Positions 54,641 through 63,556 are shown, counted from the stretch's first letter. The stretch: 64,000 bases of DNA from Myxococcales bacterium (GCA_020633555.1 JACKDL010000001.1:496001-560000), one strand, 5' to 3'. Made by a program: numbers and translations. The notes: a model not told the origin generated them from the letters alone.

Positions 54641-55489
54641 TCAGGGCAGGTGGGCGTCGAGCCAGGCGCCCAGGGCGTCGAGCACCGGGCCGCGGTCCTG
54701 CTCGAACCAGATCTCGTGGAACAGGCCCGGGTAGGGCGTGAAGGTCTTGTCGGCGCTGCCCAGGGTGTCGAACACCGCCTTCGCCGCCTCGGGAGAGGCC
54801 AGGCGATCGTCACCTGCCTGCTGCAGCAGCACGGGGAGCTTGATGCGCGCCGCCGCCGCCTTCACGTCAGCCTGGGCGCGGGTGGTCTCGGTGAGCCAGC
54901 GGGCTGACGCGACGTGCCCCACCAGGGGATCCGTCCCGTAGGCCTCCACCACCGCCGGGTCATGCGAGACGATGGCCGGATCGATGTCGGTGGGGAGCGC
55001 CAAGGCGGGCACCAGCCGGCTGAGCCCGCGCCCCAGCACGGTCTTCCAGGCCGGCACCTGGATGGCAAAGCCGAAGAACGGCGAGCTCAAGCACAGCCCG
55101 ACCAGCCCCGAGGGGTCGGCGGCCACACCGTGGGTGGCGATCAGCCCTCCGTTGGAGTGGGCCAGCAGGAACCGCGGCGTGTCGGCCGGCAGTATCTCGT
55201 TGGCCCGCGCCCGGAAGGCGGCCAGGTCGTTGAGGTAGTCCTCGAAGCGAAAGATGTGGCCTCGGCGCCCGTCGGCCCGCCCGTGGCCGCGGTAGTCGAA
55301 GCGCAGGGTGCTGTACCCGCGCCCGTTCATGCGCGCCGCCAGGTCGCCGTAGCGCCCGCAGTGATCGCCGAAGCCATGGACGATGAGCAGGGCCGCCTTG
55401 GCGCCCTCGATCAGGTCGTCCTCGTAGTAGAGCTGGGTGCCATCCGCCGAAGCGAAGTGGCCGCTGGCAGTGGGCCTTCTGGTGGACAC
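54641..55489 (-). CDS. Alpha/beta hydrolase, monoacylglycerol lipase-like
   Basis: Serine hydrolase of the lysophospholipase/monoacylglycerol lipase group. 282 residues. The oxyanion text is VHGFGDHCGRY, the nucleophile elbow AHSNGG has Ser112 (family consensus GHSMGG), the acid is in GDDRLASP and the His in YPGLFHEIWFE. No signal peptide, so cytoplasmic or membrane-associated. GTG start preceded closely by TAGGCT (55499-55504), which would give an almost leaderless mRNA. First gene of the amidotransferase-ABC operon. Confidence 0.88.
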   Translation of the reverse strand: MSTRRPTASGHFASADGTQLYYEDDLIEGAKAALLIVHGFGDHCGRYGDLAARMNGRGYSTLRFDYRGHGRADGRRGHIFRFEDYLNDLAAFRARANEILPADTPRFLLAHSNGGLIATHGVAADPSGLVGLCLSSPFFGFAIQVPAWKTVLGRGLSRLVPALALPTDIDPAIVSHDPAVVEAYGTDPLVGHVASARWLTETTRAQADVKAAAARIKLPVLLQQAGDDRLASPEAAKAVFDTLGSADKTFTPYPGLFHEIWFEQDRGPVLDALGAWLDAHLP

Positions 55490-55498
55490 GGCAGGATC

Positions 55499-55508
55499 AG
55501 CCTAGAAT
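55499..55508. promoter_or_regulatory. Overlapping divergent -10 boxes
   Basis: TAGGCT on the minus strand (55504-55499) and TAGAAT on the plus strand (55503-55508) share two base pairs. The first would serve the hydrolase operon, the second the secreted protein gene at 55580. Neither has a strong -35 at the right distance, so this is a shared AT-poor promoter core. Confidence 0.45.
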
Positions 55509-55579
55509 CCGGGGGAACAATGCCTCGCGGGGCGCCGGTTGCCCCCCGTGAACCCCGATGGTGCGAAAGGAGTCACCCG

Positions 55580-56251
55580 GTGTCAACGCGCGTCCGCCGC
55601 CTGCTGCTCTGTCTCGTGGCCGCCCTTTGGGCCACGCCGGCCCACGCGGTCGAGGTCTTCGTCAATGGCGTCAAGGTGACCGAAGCCCTCGTCGACACCA
55701 CCCTGGACGTCACCCAGGTCCGCTTCGACGCCAAGGGCAACGTCTTCATCGAGGCCCCGGGCTACAAGATCGAAGTGGCAGGCGGCGGTGGACCGGCCGC
55801 TCCGGTGGGGGTCGGCGCGCCCGCGGTGCCCACGCCCCCCGTGGGCGTCCCGACGCCTGGGGCCGGTGCCGCCATGGCCCCCGCTGAGCCTGCCGTCACC
55901 CTGCCGGCCACCTGGCTGGTGGTGAACGTCCCGGTGCGCGGCCACTACAAGCTGCACGTCACCGCCAACGGGCAGCCGGTGGCCGATCTGGCGCCCGACC
56001 AGCCGCAGTACGTGGCCGACATCGCCAGCAAGCTGCAGGCGGGGGCCAACGACGTGACCGTGCAGTTCCTGCCCGTGCCCAGCGCGCCCGCCACCGCCAC
56101 CCCGGTGGAGGCTGTTACCGTCATGGTGGGGCAGGGCGAGCAGGGGGCCGACGGCACCCTCACCATCAGCAAGCTGCTGGGCACGGTGAAGCACACCACG
56201 GGCCGGCTCTCGGCCGAGCAGCACAGCATCAAGTTCAACGTCCTGCCGTGA
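55580..56251 (+). CDS. Secreted hypothetical protein with Pro-rich linker
   Basis: I do not recognise the family. 223 residues. The GTG at 55580 has an AAAGGAG seven bases upstream and opens a signal peptide (RRLLLCLVAALWATPAHA, cleaved after AHA). Two beta-rich parts are joined by a Pro/Ala/Gly linker (about 80-115). N-terminal text VEVFVNGVKVTEALVDTTLD resembles a short PEGA or filament-like beta module. C-terminal part (TWLVVNVPVRGHYKLHVTAN) is beta sandwich-like. No Cys or catalytic motif. The stop overlaps the next gene. Confidence 0.75.
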   Translation: MSTRVRRLLLCLVAALWATPAHAVEVFVNGVKVTEALVDTTLDVTQVRFDAKGNVFIEAPGYKIEVAGGGGPAAPVGVGAPAVPTPPVGVPTPGAGAAMAPAEPAVTLPATWLVVNVPVRGHYKLHVTANGQPVADLAPDQPQYVADIASKLQAGANDVTVQFLPVPSAPATATPVEAVTVMVGQGEQGADGTLTISKLLGTVKHTTGRLSAEQHSIKFNVLP

Positions 56252-56733
56252 GCGCGCCCGCACCCGGTGAGCCCGGCTTCGAGGCCTGGCTGGACCAGGT
56301 GCGCCGCAGCATCGACCTGCGCATCGACGAGGACGGGCGCTGGTGGCACGAGGGGGAGCCCTTCGTGAACCAGCGGCTCCGCGACTACTTCGACGGCAAC
56401 CTGGATGTCCACCCGGAGTCGGGGGAGCCCATCCTGCGGGTGGGGGACAAGTGGTGCTATGTCCGCGTGGACGACACGGCCTTCTTCGTGGACCGCTTCA
56501 AGGTCGAGGGCGAGCGGCTGCTGGCCGTCCTGAACACCCGGGGCCGCTGGCCTGTGCCCGGGGATGGGTTCGTCATTCACGGGGAGCGCGCCTACGTGAC
56601 GCTCGCCCCGCACAGGCGAGCCCGCCTGACCCGTCGGGCCTGGCACCAGCTCGGTGAGTGGCTTGAGGAAGGGCCCGAAGGCGTCCAGGTGGCGGTGGCG
56701 GGGCGCCGCTGGCCGGTGCGGCTCGAGGGCTGA
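56248..56733 (+). CDS. DUF1285-like protein
   Basis: 161 residues, cytoplasmic. DLRIDEDGRWWHEGEPFVNQ followed by KWCYVRVDDTAFFVDRF resembles the DUF1285 layout (a basic DG-x-W-x-x-EG-x-P text, then VED-APF). The GTG start overlaps the secreted protein stop by four bases (GTGA), so they are coupled. Its function is unknown. Convergent with the DUF6178 gene six bases further on. Confidence 0.6.
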   Translation: MSAPAPGEPGFEAWLDQVRRSIDLRIDEDGRWWHEGEPFVNQRLRDYFDGNLDVHPESGEPILRVGDKWCYVRVDDTAFFVDRFKVEGERLLAVLNTRGRWPVPGDGFVIHGERAYVTLAPHRRARLTRRAWHQLGEWLEEGPEGVQVAVAGRRWPVRLEG

Positions 56734-56739
56734 GGCCGC

Positions 56740-58371
56740 TCAGCCCTCGGCGTCCACCCACAGCAGCGACACGAACCGGGGCTCGACGGCCTCGGCGCGC
56801 ACCGCGCCCACCTCGGCCCGGAGCTGCTCGAACACCCCATCGCGCACGCTGGCCCGCTGGCCCCCCCGGCCGCTCCAGAAGGCGGTCATGGACGCCCGCG
56901 CCAGGTCGGTCCACGCGCCGTCGCGGGTGAACAGCGCCCGGTGTGCTTCGGCCAGCATCGATGCGGGCAAGGGCCCGTCCCCCTGAAGACCCACGGCCGC
57001 CCGGGCGAAGGCGGTGACGATGCGGGCGCCGAGGCCCACCTCCGTCCCGTGGGACACCTGAGCCACCGTGGCCAGCTCGGCCAGGGCCCCGGCCACGATG
57101 TTGGCCTCGGCCAGATCAGCGGGGGTCGCCAAGGGGGTGCCACCCGGACGCTGCGGGTGCCGCTCGCCCAGCAGGGCCTGCGCCCAGGGGCGCAGCGCGT
57201 CCACATCCACCGCACCGACCGCGTCGTCGCCGAGCCTCAGCGCCTTGCGGTGAGCCGCCAGGGGCCCACGCACCGCCACCATGCGGGCGTAGCCGTGGCG
57301 GAAGATCAGGGCCAGCGGCGTGGCGGCCAGCACCGCGGCGTCGCGCGCCGCGTCCCCCCCGCCAAGGGCGTCGAGGCCCAGCCCGAGCCCGGCGCGGAGC
57401 CGAGCGAGGGTCTGGGCCTGTGCCTCGCTGTCCCAGGGATCCACACGGTCGGCCGAGAGCGCCATGTTGGCCACGTAGGCGAGCTCCGCCTGTACGGTGT
57501 CCAGCGTGTCCTCGGGCAGGGCGCCGAAGGCCGCCGCCAGGCGGGCCTCGGCGTCCACGAGGGGAGCGATCCAGCGGTGCGGGGCGGCCCCCTCCACCGG
57601 CGCACGGACCGCCACGGCGTCACGCGGTGGCGGGCTGTAGATGGCCAGCGCCTCGTAGTAGTCCACGTAGCCGCGATCGGCCATGCGCCCGGTGCGCCAG
57701 CGGTAGGCCTCTTCCTGCAGCACCGAGTCCAGCGCGGCCTCGGCGCCCAGCAGCAGGTTGAGGCACAGCTCGGTGTCCTGGCGCATGAGCCAGTCCAGGA
57801 AGATCTTCACCGGCAGATCGCGGGGCTCGCCCTCGGGGAACACCACACAGAGCCGCCCGTCGGGGGTGGTGACGTGCTCGGCCTCGGGCGGGTTGAAGTC
57901 CTCGGGATCTTCGATGACCACGGCGCGCACGGACCGCTTGAGGATCCAGTTCAGGACCTCATCATCCAGGTCCAGCATGCGCTGTCCCAGCACGTCGGGG
58001 CCCGCGTGCATCAGCGCCGTGAGCCACGGATCCAGACGCTCCACCGACAGCTCGTCACGGACCCAGATCTCGCTGTCGAGCATGGCCCGCACCTGCTCGC
58101 CGCTGGCCATGGCCAACAGCTCGGTGCAGTCCTCCAAGCCGATGGTCAGGACGTGCCCGTACAGGTCATCCGCAGGCAGGCGTTGGATCAGCGCCGCCGC
58201 GTCGTGGGGGCTGATGAGCAGGTCGAGGAGCGTGGCCCCGTTGGGCTCGTGATCGAGCGCCGCCCGCCACGGCCCGAAGGGCGTGGGCGGGTGGACGACG
58301 ATCAGCTCTTCGGCCGCCTTGGGCTCGGGCCGCAGGGCGCGCTCGGGCGCCGACCCGTCGTTCGTGCTCAC
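56740..58371 (-). CDS. DUF6178 family protein
   Basis: 543 residues, no signal peptide, predicted mainly helical. It matches the general layout of DUF6178 proteins of Desulfobacterota and Myxococcota: LLDLLISPHDAAALIQRLPA, DLYGHVLTIGLEDCTELLAM, WILKRSVRAVVIEDPEDFNP and FLDWLMRQDTELCLNLLLGA. GTG start overlapping the SEC-C stop by four bases. No enzyme motif is apparent; the biological role is not known. Confidence 0.75.
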   Translation of the reverse strand: MSTNDGSAPERALRPEPKAAEELIVVHPPTPFGPWRAALDHEPNGATLLDLLISPHDAAALIQRLPADDLYGHVLTIGLEDCTELLAMASGEQVRAMLDSEIWVRDELSVERLDPWLTALMHAGPDVLGQRMLDLDDEVLNWILKRSVRAVVIEDPEDFNPPEAEHVTTPDGRLCVVFPEGEPRDLPVKIFLDWLMRQDTELCLNLLLGAEAALDSVLQEEAYRWRTGRMADRGYVDYYEALAIYSPPPRDAVAVRAPVEGAAPHRWIAPLVDAEARLAAAFGALPEDTLDTVQAELAYVANMALSADRVDPWDSEAQAQTLARLRAGLGLGLDALGGGDAARDAAVLAATPLALIFRHGYARMVAVRGPLAAHRKALRLGDDAVGAVDVDALRPWAQALLGERHPQRPGGTPLATPADLAEANIVAGALAELATVAQVSHGTEVGLGARIVTAFARAAVGLQGDGPLPASMLAEAHRALFTRDGAWTDLARASMTAFWSGRGGQRASVRDGVFEQLRAEVGAVRAEAVEPRFVSLLWVDAEG

Positions 58372-59033
58372 TGCGCGGGGCGGGCCGCTCGAACCCGCTC
58401 CACCACCGCCGTGCCGTTGGCCTTCAGCCAGGCGCGTCGCGCTGCGGGATCCGCCCCCGCGGCTTCGGTGACCAGGGCCTCCAGGTCGGCGACGGCCTTC
58501 TTGCGGCCGCGGAAGTACACCTTCTCGTACTCCGGCGACATGACGGCGCGATCGCCCACCATCACCACCCGCCCGAGCACGACCTCCAGGGGCTCGACCT
58601 CGCTGCCCAGCTCGGGATCCCACACCATGCGCTCTTCGCCCGTGAGGCGATCCTTGAGCCGCACGCCGCGCCCGCGCTTGCAGTCCACGCACTCATGGAC
58701 CGAGACGTGGCTCTCGGAGAAGGCGGTGGCCAGGGTCTTCACCTCGGCCTCGGCCTCGTCGGCGGCGGCCAGGGCGATGTGCGCTTGCGGGCCCGGCGCG
58801 GGGCGATCGAACAGGGCGACCTGACGGAACGGGGCGTCATCGCCCGCCGCGTCGACCACCTCGTCGGGCAGGTTCGACTCCAGGCCGGCGACCTGGAAGG
58901 CGACCCACTGGCCGATGGTCTTCAGCTCGCGCTCCTCGCGGGCACGCGTCTCGTCGCCGCGCTGGTGGCACTGCTTGTACTTCTTCCCGCTGCCACAGTG
59001 GCACGGGTCGTTGCGGCCGAGCTTGGCCCCCAT
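58368..59033 (-). CDS. SEC-C motif protein
   Basis: 221 residues. The N-terminal zinc-binding SEC-C motif GRNDPCHCGSGKKYKQCH (residues 7-24) is of the kind that ends SecA. Residues 50-220 form a mixed alpha/beta domain with a second CxxC (HECVDCKRGRG) and EKVYFRGRKKAVADLEALVT. The ATG at 59033 is preferred over a GTG two codons earlier because GGAGG is five bases upstream of it. Likely a protein that binds ribosomes or membrane partners. Cotranscribed with DUF6178. Confidence 0.85.
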   Translation of the reverse strand: MGAKLGRNDPCHCGSGKKYKQCHQRGDETRAREERELKTIGQWVAFQVAGLESNLPDEVVDAAGDDAPFRQVALFDRPAPGPQAHIALAAADEAEAEVKTLATAFSESHVSVHECVDCKRGRGVRLKDRLTGEERMVWDPELGSEVEPLEVVLGRVVMVGDRAVMSPEYEKVYFRGRKKAVADLEALVTEAAGADPAARRAWLKANGTAVVERVRAARPAQ

Positions 59034-59076
59034 GTGCACCTCCGTCTTGAGCCCGTCGAGCGGGCGGGCGCTCCCC

Positions 59077-59301
59077 TCAGGCCGCGGGCACCTGATGGTG
59101 GAACACGATCCGCGTCCGGCCGCCCTCGTCGCTGAGGCGGCACCGGGCGAAGAAAGCCTGGGCGCTCATGCCGCCCAGCTCGCGTTGGTGGCTGTACCAC
59201 CAATTCAAGGCCCGACGCTTCGCCTGGCGAGGCGTCAGCCCATCAAAGAACAACCCAAGCGACTCATCCTGCCGAGTCGGCGCTGGCATGTGCGCGTGCA
59301 T
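59077..59301 (-). CDS. Small hypothetical protein
   Basis: 74 residues, cytoplasmic and basic, with the compact text TPRQAKRRALNWWYSHQREL followed by CRLSDEGGRTRIVFHHQ. No family recognised. The ATG at 59301 has GGAG eight bases upstream; the longer open frame to 59412 is poorly supported. First gene of the unit with SEC-C and DUF6178 (43 bases away). Confidence 0.65.
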   Translation of the reverse strand: MHAHMPAPTRQDESLGLFFDGLTPRQAKRRALNWWYSHQRELGGMSAQAFFARCRLSDEGGRTRIVFHHQVPAA

Positions 59302-59519
59302 GGCAACCACTCCGTCGTCGGTGAAGGCGGCGCGCCGCCTTCGGTCCGTCGGGATGCCACGCGGTGCCCCCGTAGGAGCGGTCGGCCGGTCGACGGCCGG
59401 GCAGGCGGTCAACCGACGACGTGGATCCCGAGCTTGCCGAGCGATGTCGGAGCCCCGGGGGGCCTCCGTCTATCGCCTGATCCCATATCGTCCGTCCGGG
59501 AAGGCCTGGTCGGCCCCTT

Positions 59520-59531
59520 CAGTTGAAACTG
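59520..59531. promoter_or_regulatory. Palindrome at predicted transcription start
   Basis: CAGTT-GA-AACTG is a perfect 5-2-5 inverted repeat over the predicted start (near 59530) of the TTGACA promoter. It could be an operator; short palindromes also occur by chance. Confidence 0.3.
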
Positions 59532-59536
59532 CGCCT

Positions 59537-59565
59537 GTTTATGCGGGGTTTGTCGGGGGTGTCAA
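59537..59565 (-). promoter_or_regulatory. Strong -35 promoter for the 74-aa/SEC-C/DUF6178 unit
   Basis: Minus-strand TTGACA (59565-59560), then a 17-base spacer and ATAAAC (59542-59537), or a 16-base spacer and CATAAA. The exact TTGACA is rare in this GC-rich window. Confidence 0.5.
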
Positions 59566-59627
59566 CCCCTTCCGACGGGCCGACGCGGGGGGCCGCGGGG
59601 TGGGGCGCAGGGCCCCCAGCGCGGGGC

Positions 59628-61244
59628 TCAGTGGGTCAGGTGTGGTGCTCGGTTCGGCCCGTCGGCGAGCCCCTCCGCGGTCAGGTAGATCACCAGGTGG
59701 CGCGGTGCGCCACCGTTGGGCAGCGGCCCGCCAGCCACGCCCAGCCCCACGACCGTCGCCCGCGGATCCAGGGCCGCGGGCTCAGCAGCGAAGTCGATCT
59801 GGGCCAAGGCCGCCACCGTCACGCCCCCGACGGCGAAGCCGCCCTTGATCAGCCCCGCCTGCGCCAGCCGCTCGCCGGCGGCTGCGGCGACCTGGTCCCA
59901 GGGCAGGGCGCCCGCCAGCGAGGCCTCGGCGAGGGACTGGGCGACCTCGTCCAGGCCTTGATTTCCGGCCAGGGGAGGGTGGCCGGCGCGCGCCCGCGCC
60001 TGATTGAGCCCAGCCCGAACGCTCAGGCGCGCCACCTCGGGCTTGACCCCCGCAAAGGGCTGCAGGGCCGCGATCACCAGATCCACGCCCTCACCACGGT
60101 CGAACGGGCGCGCGCCCACGGCGATCTCGCCCAGCTCGGGATCCAGCAACGTGGCGCGCCCCGTCGGGGTGTCGAGGATCAGCGCCGCCGCCTGCGCGCC
60201 GTCTGCGCCCTCGCCCACGGCAAAGGCCATCCGCGCATACGGCCGCCCCTTGGGATCGAGCAGGCCCTCCGGCGCGTCGCCGCCGGCCCCGCCCGCCACC
60301 CGCCCCAGCCAGTCGTCCAGCGCCGGGCTCAGCCGGGCCTGGTGCACCAAGGCGCCCAGGCCCGCCCCCTTTCGGGCGGTGTTGATGGTCTCCAAGGCCT
60401 CCTGGCGGACGGTCGCGATGGGTGGACGCGGCTGCCTGGAAGCAGCCGGGTAGGAAACCGGGGCGGGCCCGAGGTCGATCAGGGCCAGGGACTGCCGAAA
60501 GCGCCCGCGCCGCGCCGCCAGCTCGAAGCGCACCGGCTCGGCATCCGCCCGGGCAAGCTGGCCGGTGAAGCCGCCCGTGGGGTCGCTGTGCAGGGGCACC
60601 CGCGTCACCCGCTCCCCCGCACGGCGCCAGAGCTCCAGCTCCCCGTCCACCCGGTCTGCTCGCCCGCGCAGCGTGGCGGTCACGGCCGCGCGGGGCACGG
60701 GGTCCAACGCCACGTGCCCGGCGGGGAAGACCAGGGCCACGGTGATCTGCCCATCGCTGCCCTGCACCGCGCCGAGGCCGACCGCGCCCGACAGACCCTT
60801 CTGGGCCACCTGGTCCAGCCCCCGCTCGATGGCGGCCTGGTCCGGGCCGGTCAGCGCCAGGGTCCGGGTGGGGGGGGCCCAGGCACCGCAGTGACGGGCC
60901 AGCGCCCCGACGGTCGCAGGATCGGGATCGGCGCCATCCGCGGCGAAGCGCGCGGCGTACTCACGGGCGAGGCAGTCCGTGGCGGCGCTGGGGGTCACCG
61001 CGCGTCCCACGGCCTGGAGCAGGGCGCGTTCCAGGGCGGTGGGCTGCCAGTCGCCCTGGCCGCCCCACTCGCCGCGCGCCGGCCCATGGAACCGGCCGGG
61101 CGCCGGGAGCGACGTGGTCATGGCCCTCACGGGCTCACCGGGGCCCGGCTGCGGGGCACGGTCCACGCCGCTTCGGGCCCCGCCGCAGCCGGCCAACGCC
61201 AGCAAGGCTACCGGGCGCACGAGGCTGAGAAGTCGACTGCCCAT
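59628..61244 (-). CDS. Lipoprotein with two CAP/SCP-like segments
   Basis: Lipid-anchored protein; 538 residues. Signal ends LLALAGC. The middle is beta-rich (residues 150-260). Two similar helical segments resemble the CAP/SCP opening: LETINTARKGAGLGALVHQA with LSPALDDWLGRVA near residue 285, and VRAGLNQARARAGHPPLAGN with LDEVAQSLAEA near 425. The usual CAP His/Glu cavity residues are not evident, so assignment is tentative. ATG with GGAGGG four bases upstream. Divergent from fadB. Confidence 0.65.
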   Translation of the reverse strand: MGSRLLSLVRPVALLALAGCGGARSGVDRAPQPGPGEPVRAMTTSLPAPGRFHGPARGEWGGQGDWQPTALERALLQAVGRAVTPSAATDCLAREYAARFAADGADPDPATVGALARHCGAWAPPTRTLALTGPDQAAIERGLDQVAQKGLSGAVGLGAVQGSDGQITVALVFPAGHVALDPVPRAAVTATLRGRADRVDGELELWRRAGERVTRVPLHSDPTGGFTGQLARADAEPVRFELAARRGRFRQSLALIDLGPAPVSYPAASRQPRPPIATVRQEALETINTARKGAGLGALVHQARLSPALDDWLGRVAGGAGGDAPEGLLDPKGRPYARMAFAVGEGADGAQAAALILDTPTGRATLLDPELGEIAVGARPFDRGEGVDLVIAALQPFAGVKPEVARLSVRAGLNQARARAGHPPLAGNQGLDEVAQSLAEASLAGALPWDQVAAAAGERLAQAGLIKGGFAVGGVTVAALAQIDFAAEPAALDPRATVVGLGVAGGPLPNGGAPRHLVIYLTAEGLADGPNRAPHLTH

Positions 61245-61275
61245 GGGGCCCTCCGAGGGGGTGCAGGGGGTCAGA

Positions 61276-61290
61276 CCGGGCGGCGCCCGG
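61276..61290. promoter_or_regulatory. GC-rich perfect palindrome in divergent gap
   Basis: CCGGGCG-G-CGCCCGG is a perfect 7-1-7 palindrome between the CAP-like lipoprotein and fadB. The one-base centre does not favour a hairpin; an operator is possible, though the high GC makes chance palindromes more likely. Confidence 0.3.
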
Positions 61291-61321
61291 CAGGTTCCAG
61301 GATTCCACGCGACGGCCTCGA

Positions 61322-61351
61322 TTGCGACCCGCCGACGCGGTGCGTTAGCCT
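61322..61351 (+). promoter_or_regulatory. Candidate fadBA promoter
   Basis: TTGCGA (61322-61327), 18-base spacer, TAGCCT (61346-61351); predicted start near 61358, about 54 bases before the fadB ATG. Confidence 0.45.
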
Positions 61352-61411
61352 GCGTCGCTTTCGTCGGCCCGCTCGGGGCCGACCCCCCGTGGAGAAAGGG
61401 ACGTGACCTCG

Positions 61412-63556
61412 ATGCTGTACCAGGGTCAAGCCATCCGGGTGTCGATGAGCGAAGGCGTCGCCCAGCTCGTCTTCGACAACCAGGCGGAGTCGGTGAACAA
61501 GTTCGATCGGGCCACGCTGGCGGAGCTGAAGGCCGCCCTCGAGGCCCTGCAAGGCGTCGACGGCGTCCAGGGCCTGGTGGTCAGCTCCGCCAAGCCGGTG
61601 TTCATCGTCGGGGCCGACATCACCGAGTTCGGCGAGGCCTTCAAGGGCAGCGACGACGAGATCATCGCCTGGCTGGCTGACGCCAACGTCATCTTCAACG
61701 CCGTCGAGGATCTGCCGTACCCGACCCTGACGGTCATCAACGGCACCGCTCTGGGCGGGGGCCTCGAGATGGCGCTCTCCACCGACTTCCGCATCATGGC
61801 CGAGGGCGCGGGCGTGGGCCTGCCCGAGACCAAGCTGGGCATCATCCCCGGCTTCGGCGGCACCGTGCGGCTGCCCCGCCTGCTGGGCGCCGACAACGCC
61901 ATCGACATGATCGCCAGCGGCCGCACCGTGAAGGCGGCCGAGGCGCTGAAGATGCGCCTGGTGGAGGCCGTGGTGGCTCCCGCCAAGCTGGCGGACGCGG
62001 CGCGCGACTTCATGGGCCGCGCCATCGCCGGCGAGTTCGACTACCAGGGCCGCCGCGCCCAGAAGACCGGCAAGCTCAAGCTGAGCATGATGGAGGCCAT
62101 GATGGCCTTCACCACGGCCAAGGGCTTCGTGATGGGCCAGACCAAGGGCCAGTACCCGGCGCCCATCGAGGCCATCAAGGCCATGGAGAAGTCGGCGGGC
62201 GTGGGCCGCGACAAGGCGTTGAAGAACGAGCACAAGGCGTTCTTGAAGGTGGCCAAGACCACCATCGCCGACGCGCTCATCGGCCTGTTCCTGAACGACC
62301 AGCTCATCAAGAAGAAGGGCAAGGCCTACGGGAAGATCGCCAAGCCCTTCGAGATGGCCGCCGTGCTCGGCGCGGGCATCATGGGCGGCGGCATCGCCTA
62401 CCAGAGCGCCTCGAAGGGCGTGCCCATCATCATGAAGGACATCCGCGAGGAAGCCCTTCAGCTCGGCGAGGGCGAGGCCACCAAGCTGCTGGCCAAGCTG
62501 GTGAAGCGCGGCAAGATCGACCAGGCCCAGATGGGCGAGATCCTCACGCGCATCCGGCCGGCCCTCAGCTACGGCGACTTCGGGAACGTGGACGTGGTGG
62601 TCGAGGCCGTCGTCGAGAACCCGAAGATCAAGAAGATCGTGCTGGCCGAGGTGGAGAAGGCGGCCAAGCCCGGCGCCATCCTGTCGTCGAACACCTCGTC
62701 CATCAGCATCAGCCTGCTGGCCGAGGCCCTGGAGCACCCCGAGAACTTCGTGGGCATGCACTTCTTCAACCCGGTCCACCGCATGCCGCTGGTGGAGATC
62801 ATCCGGGGCGAGAAGAGCAGCGACGAGGCCATCGCCACGGTGGTGGCCTACGCCAGCAAGATGGGCAAGACGCCCATCGTGGTGAACGACTGCCCTGGGT
62901 TCCTGGTGAACCGGATCCTTTTCCCGTACTTCGCCGGCTTCCAGATGCTGGTGAACGACGGGGCCGACTTCACCGCCATCGACAAGACGATGGAGAAGTT
63001 CGGCTGGCCCATGGGGCCCGCGTACCTGCTGGACGTCGTGGGCATGGACACCGCCCACCACGTGGCGCAGGTGCTGGCCGAGGGCTACCCGGACCGCATG
63101 GCCAACGACACCCGCACCAGCCTGGACGTCATGTACGACGCCCAGCGCTTCGGCCAGAAGAACGGCAAGGGCTTCTACCAGTACACGCTGGACAAGAAGG
63201 GCAAGCCGAAGAAGGCCGTCGATCCGGCCGTGGCGGGGCTCGTGGCCGAGGTGCAGGCCAACGGCCCGCAGGCCTTCGATGCCGAGACCATCATCGACCG
63301 CATGATGATCCCGATGATCATCGAGACCGCCCGCTGCCTCGAAGAGGGCATCGTGGACACGGCGAACGAGGCGGACATGGGCCTGATCATGGGCTTGGGC
63401 TTCCCGCCGTTCCGCGGCGGCGCGCTGAAGTACGCCGACACGCTGGGGCTGGCCAACGTCATCGCGAAGGCCGAGCAGTTCGCGCACCTGGGCAAGCTCT
63501 ACGAGCCCACCGCCAAGATGCGCGAGATGGCCGAGACCGGCGCCACCTACTACTGA
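61412..63556 (+). CDS. fadB: Fatty acid oxidation complex subunit alpha FadB
   Basis: Bifunctional enoyl-CoA hydratase and 3-hydroxyacyl-CoA dehydrogenase of beta-oxidation. 714 residues, close to the usual 715-730. The hydratase domain has both catalytic Glu (GGGLEMALSTDFRI and GLPETKLGIIPGFGGTVRLP). The dehydrogenase domain starts at VLGAGIMGGGIAYQSASKG, with HFFNPVHRMPLVEIIRG holding the catalytic His and PGFLVNRILFPYF. The ATG at 61412 is chosen since the product then begins MLYQG, as known FadB does; a GTG nine bases upstream is closer to GGAG. Partner of FadA. Confidence 0.95.
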   Translation: MLYQGQAIRVSMSEGVAQLVFDNQAESVNKFDRATLAELKAALEALQGVDGVQGLVVSSAKPVFIVGADITEFGEAFKGSDDEIIAWLADANVIFNAVEDLPYPTLTVINGTALGGGLEMALSTDFRIMAEGAGVGLPETKLGIIPGFGGTVRLPRLLGADNAIDMIASGRTVKAAEALKMRLVEAVVAPAKLADAARDFMGRAIAGEFDYQGRRAQKTGKLKLSMMEAMMAFTTAKGFVMGQTKGQYPAPIEAIKAMEKSAGVGRDKALKNEHKAFLKVAKTTIADALIGLFLNDQLIKKKGKAYGKIAKPFEMAAVLGAGIMGGGIAYQSASKGVPIIMKDIREEALQLGEGEATKLLAKLVKRGKIDQAQMGEILTRIRPALSYGDFGNVDVVVEAVVENPKIKKIVLAEVEKAAKPGAILSSNTSSISISLLAEALEHPENFVGMHFFNPVHRMPLVEIIRGEKSSDEAIATVVAYASKMGKTPIVVNDCPGFLVNRILFPYFAGFQMLVNDGADFTAIDKTMEKFGWPMGPAYLLDVVGMDTAHHVAQVLAEGYPDRMANDTRTSLDVMYDAQRFGQKNGKGFYQYTLDKKGKPKKAVDPAVAGLVAEVQANGPQAFDAETIIDRMMIPMIIETARCLEEGIVDTANEADMGLIMGLGFPPFRGGALKYADTLGLANVIAKAEQFAHLGKLYEPTAKMREMAETGATYY

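Larger units (their letters stand above)
59302..59627 (-). other. Long leader and promoter region, no gene
   Basis: A 326-base stretch without a supported gene. It holds a strong TTGACA promoter at its far end, a palindrome at the predicted transcription start and about 230 bases of leader before the 74-residue gene. No RNA gene or riboswitch pattern was recognised. Confidence 0.5.
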
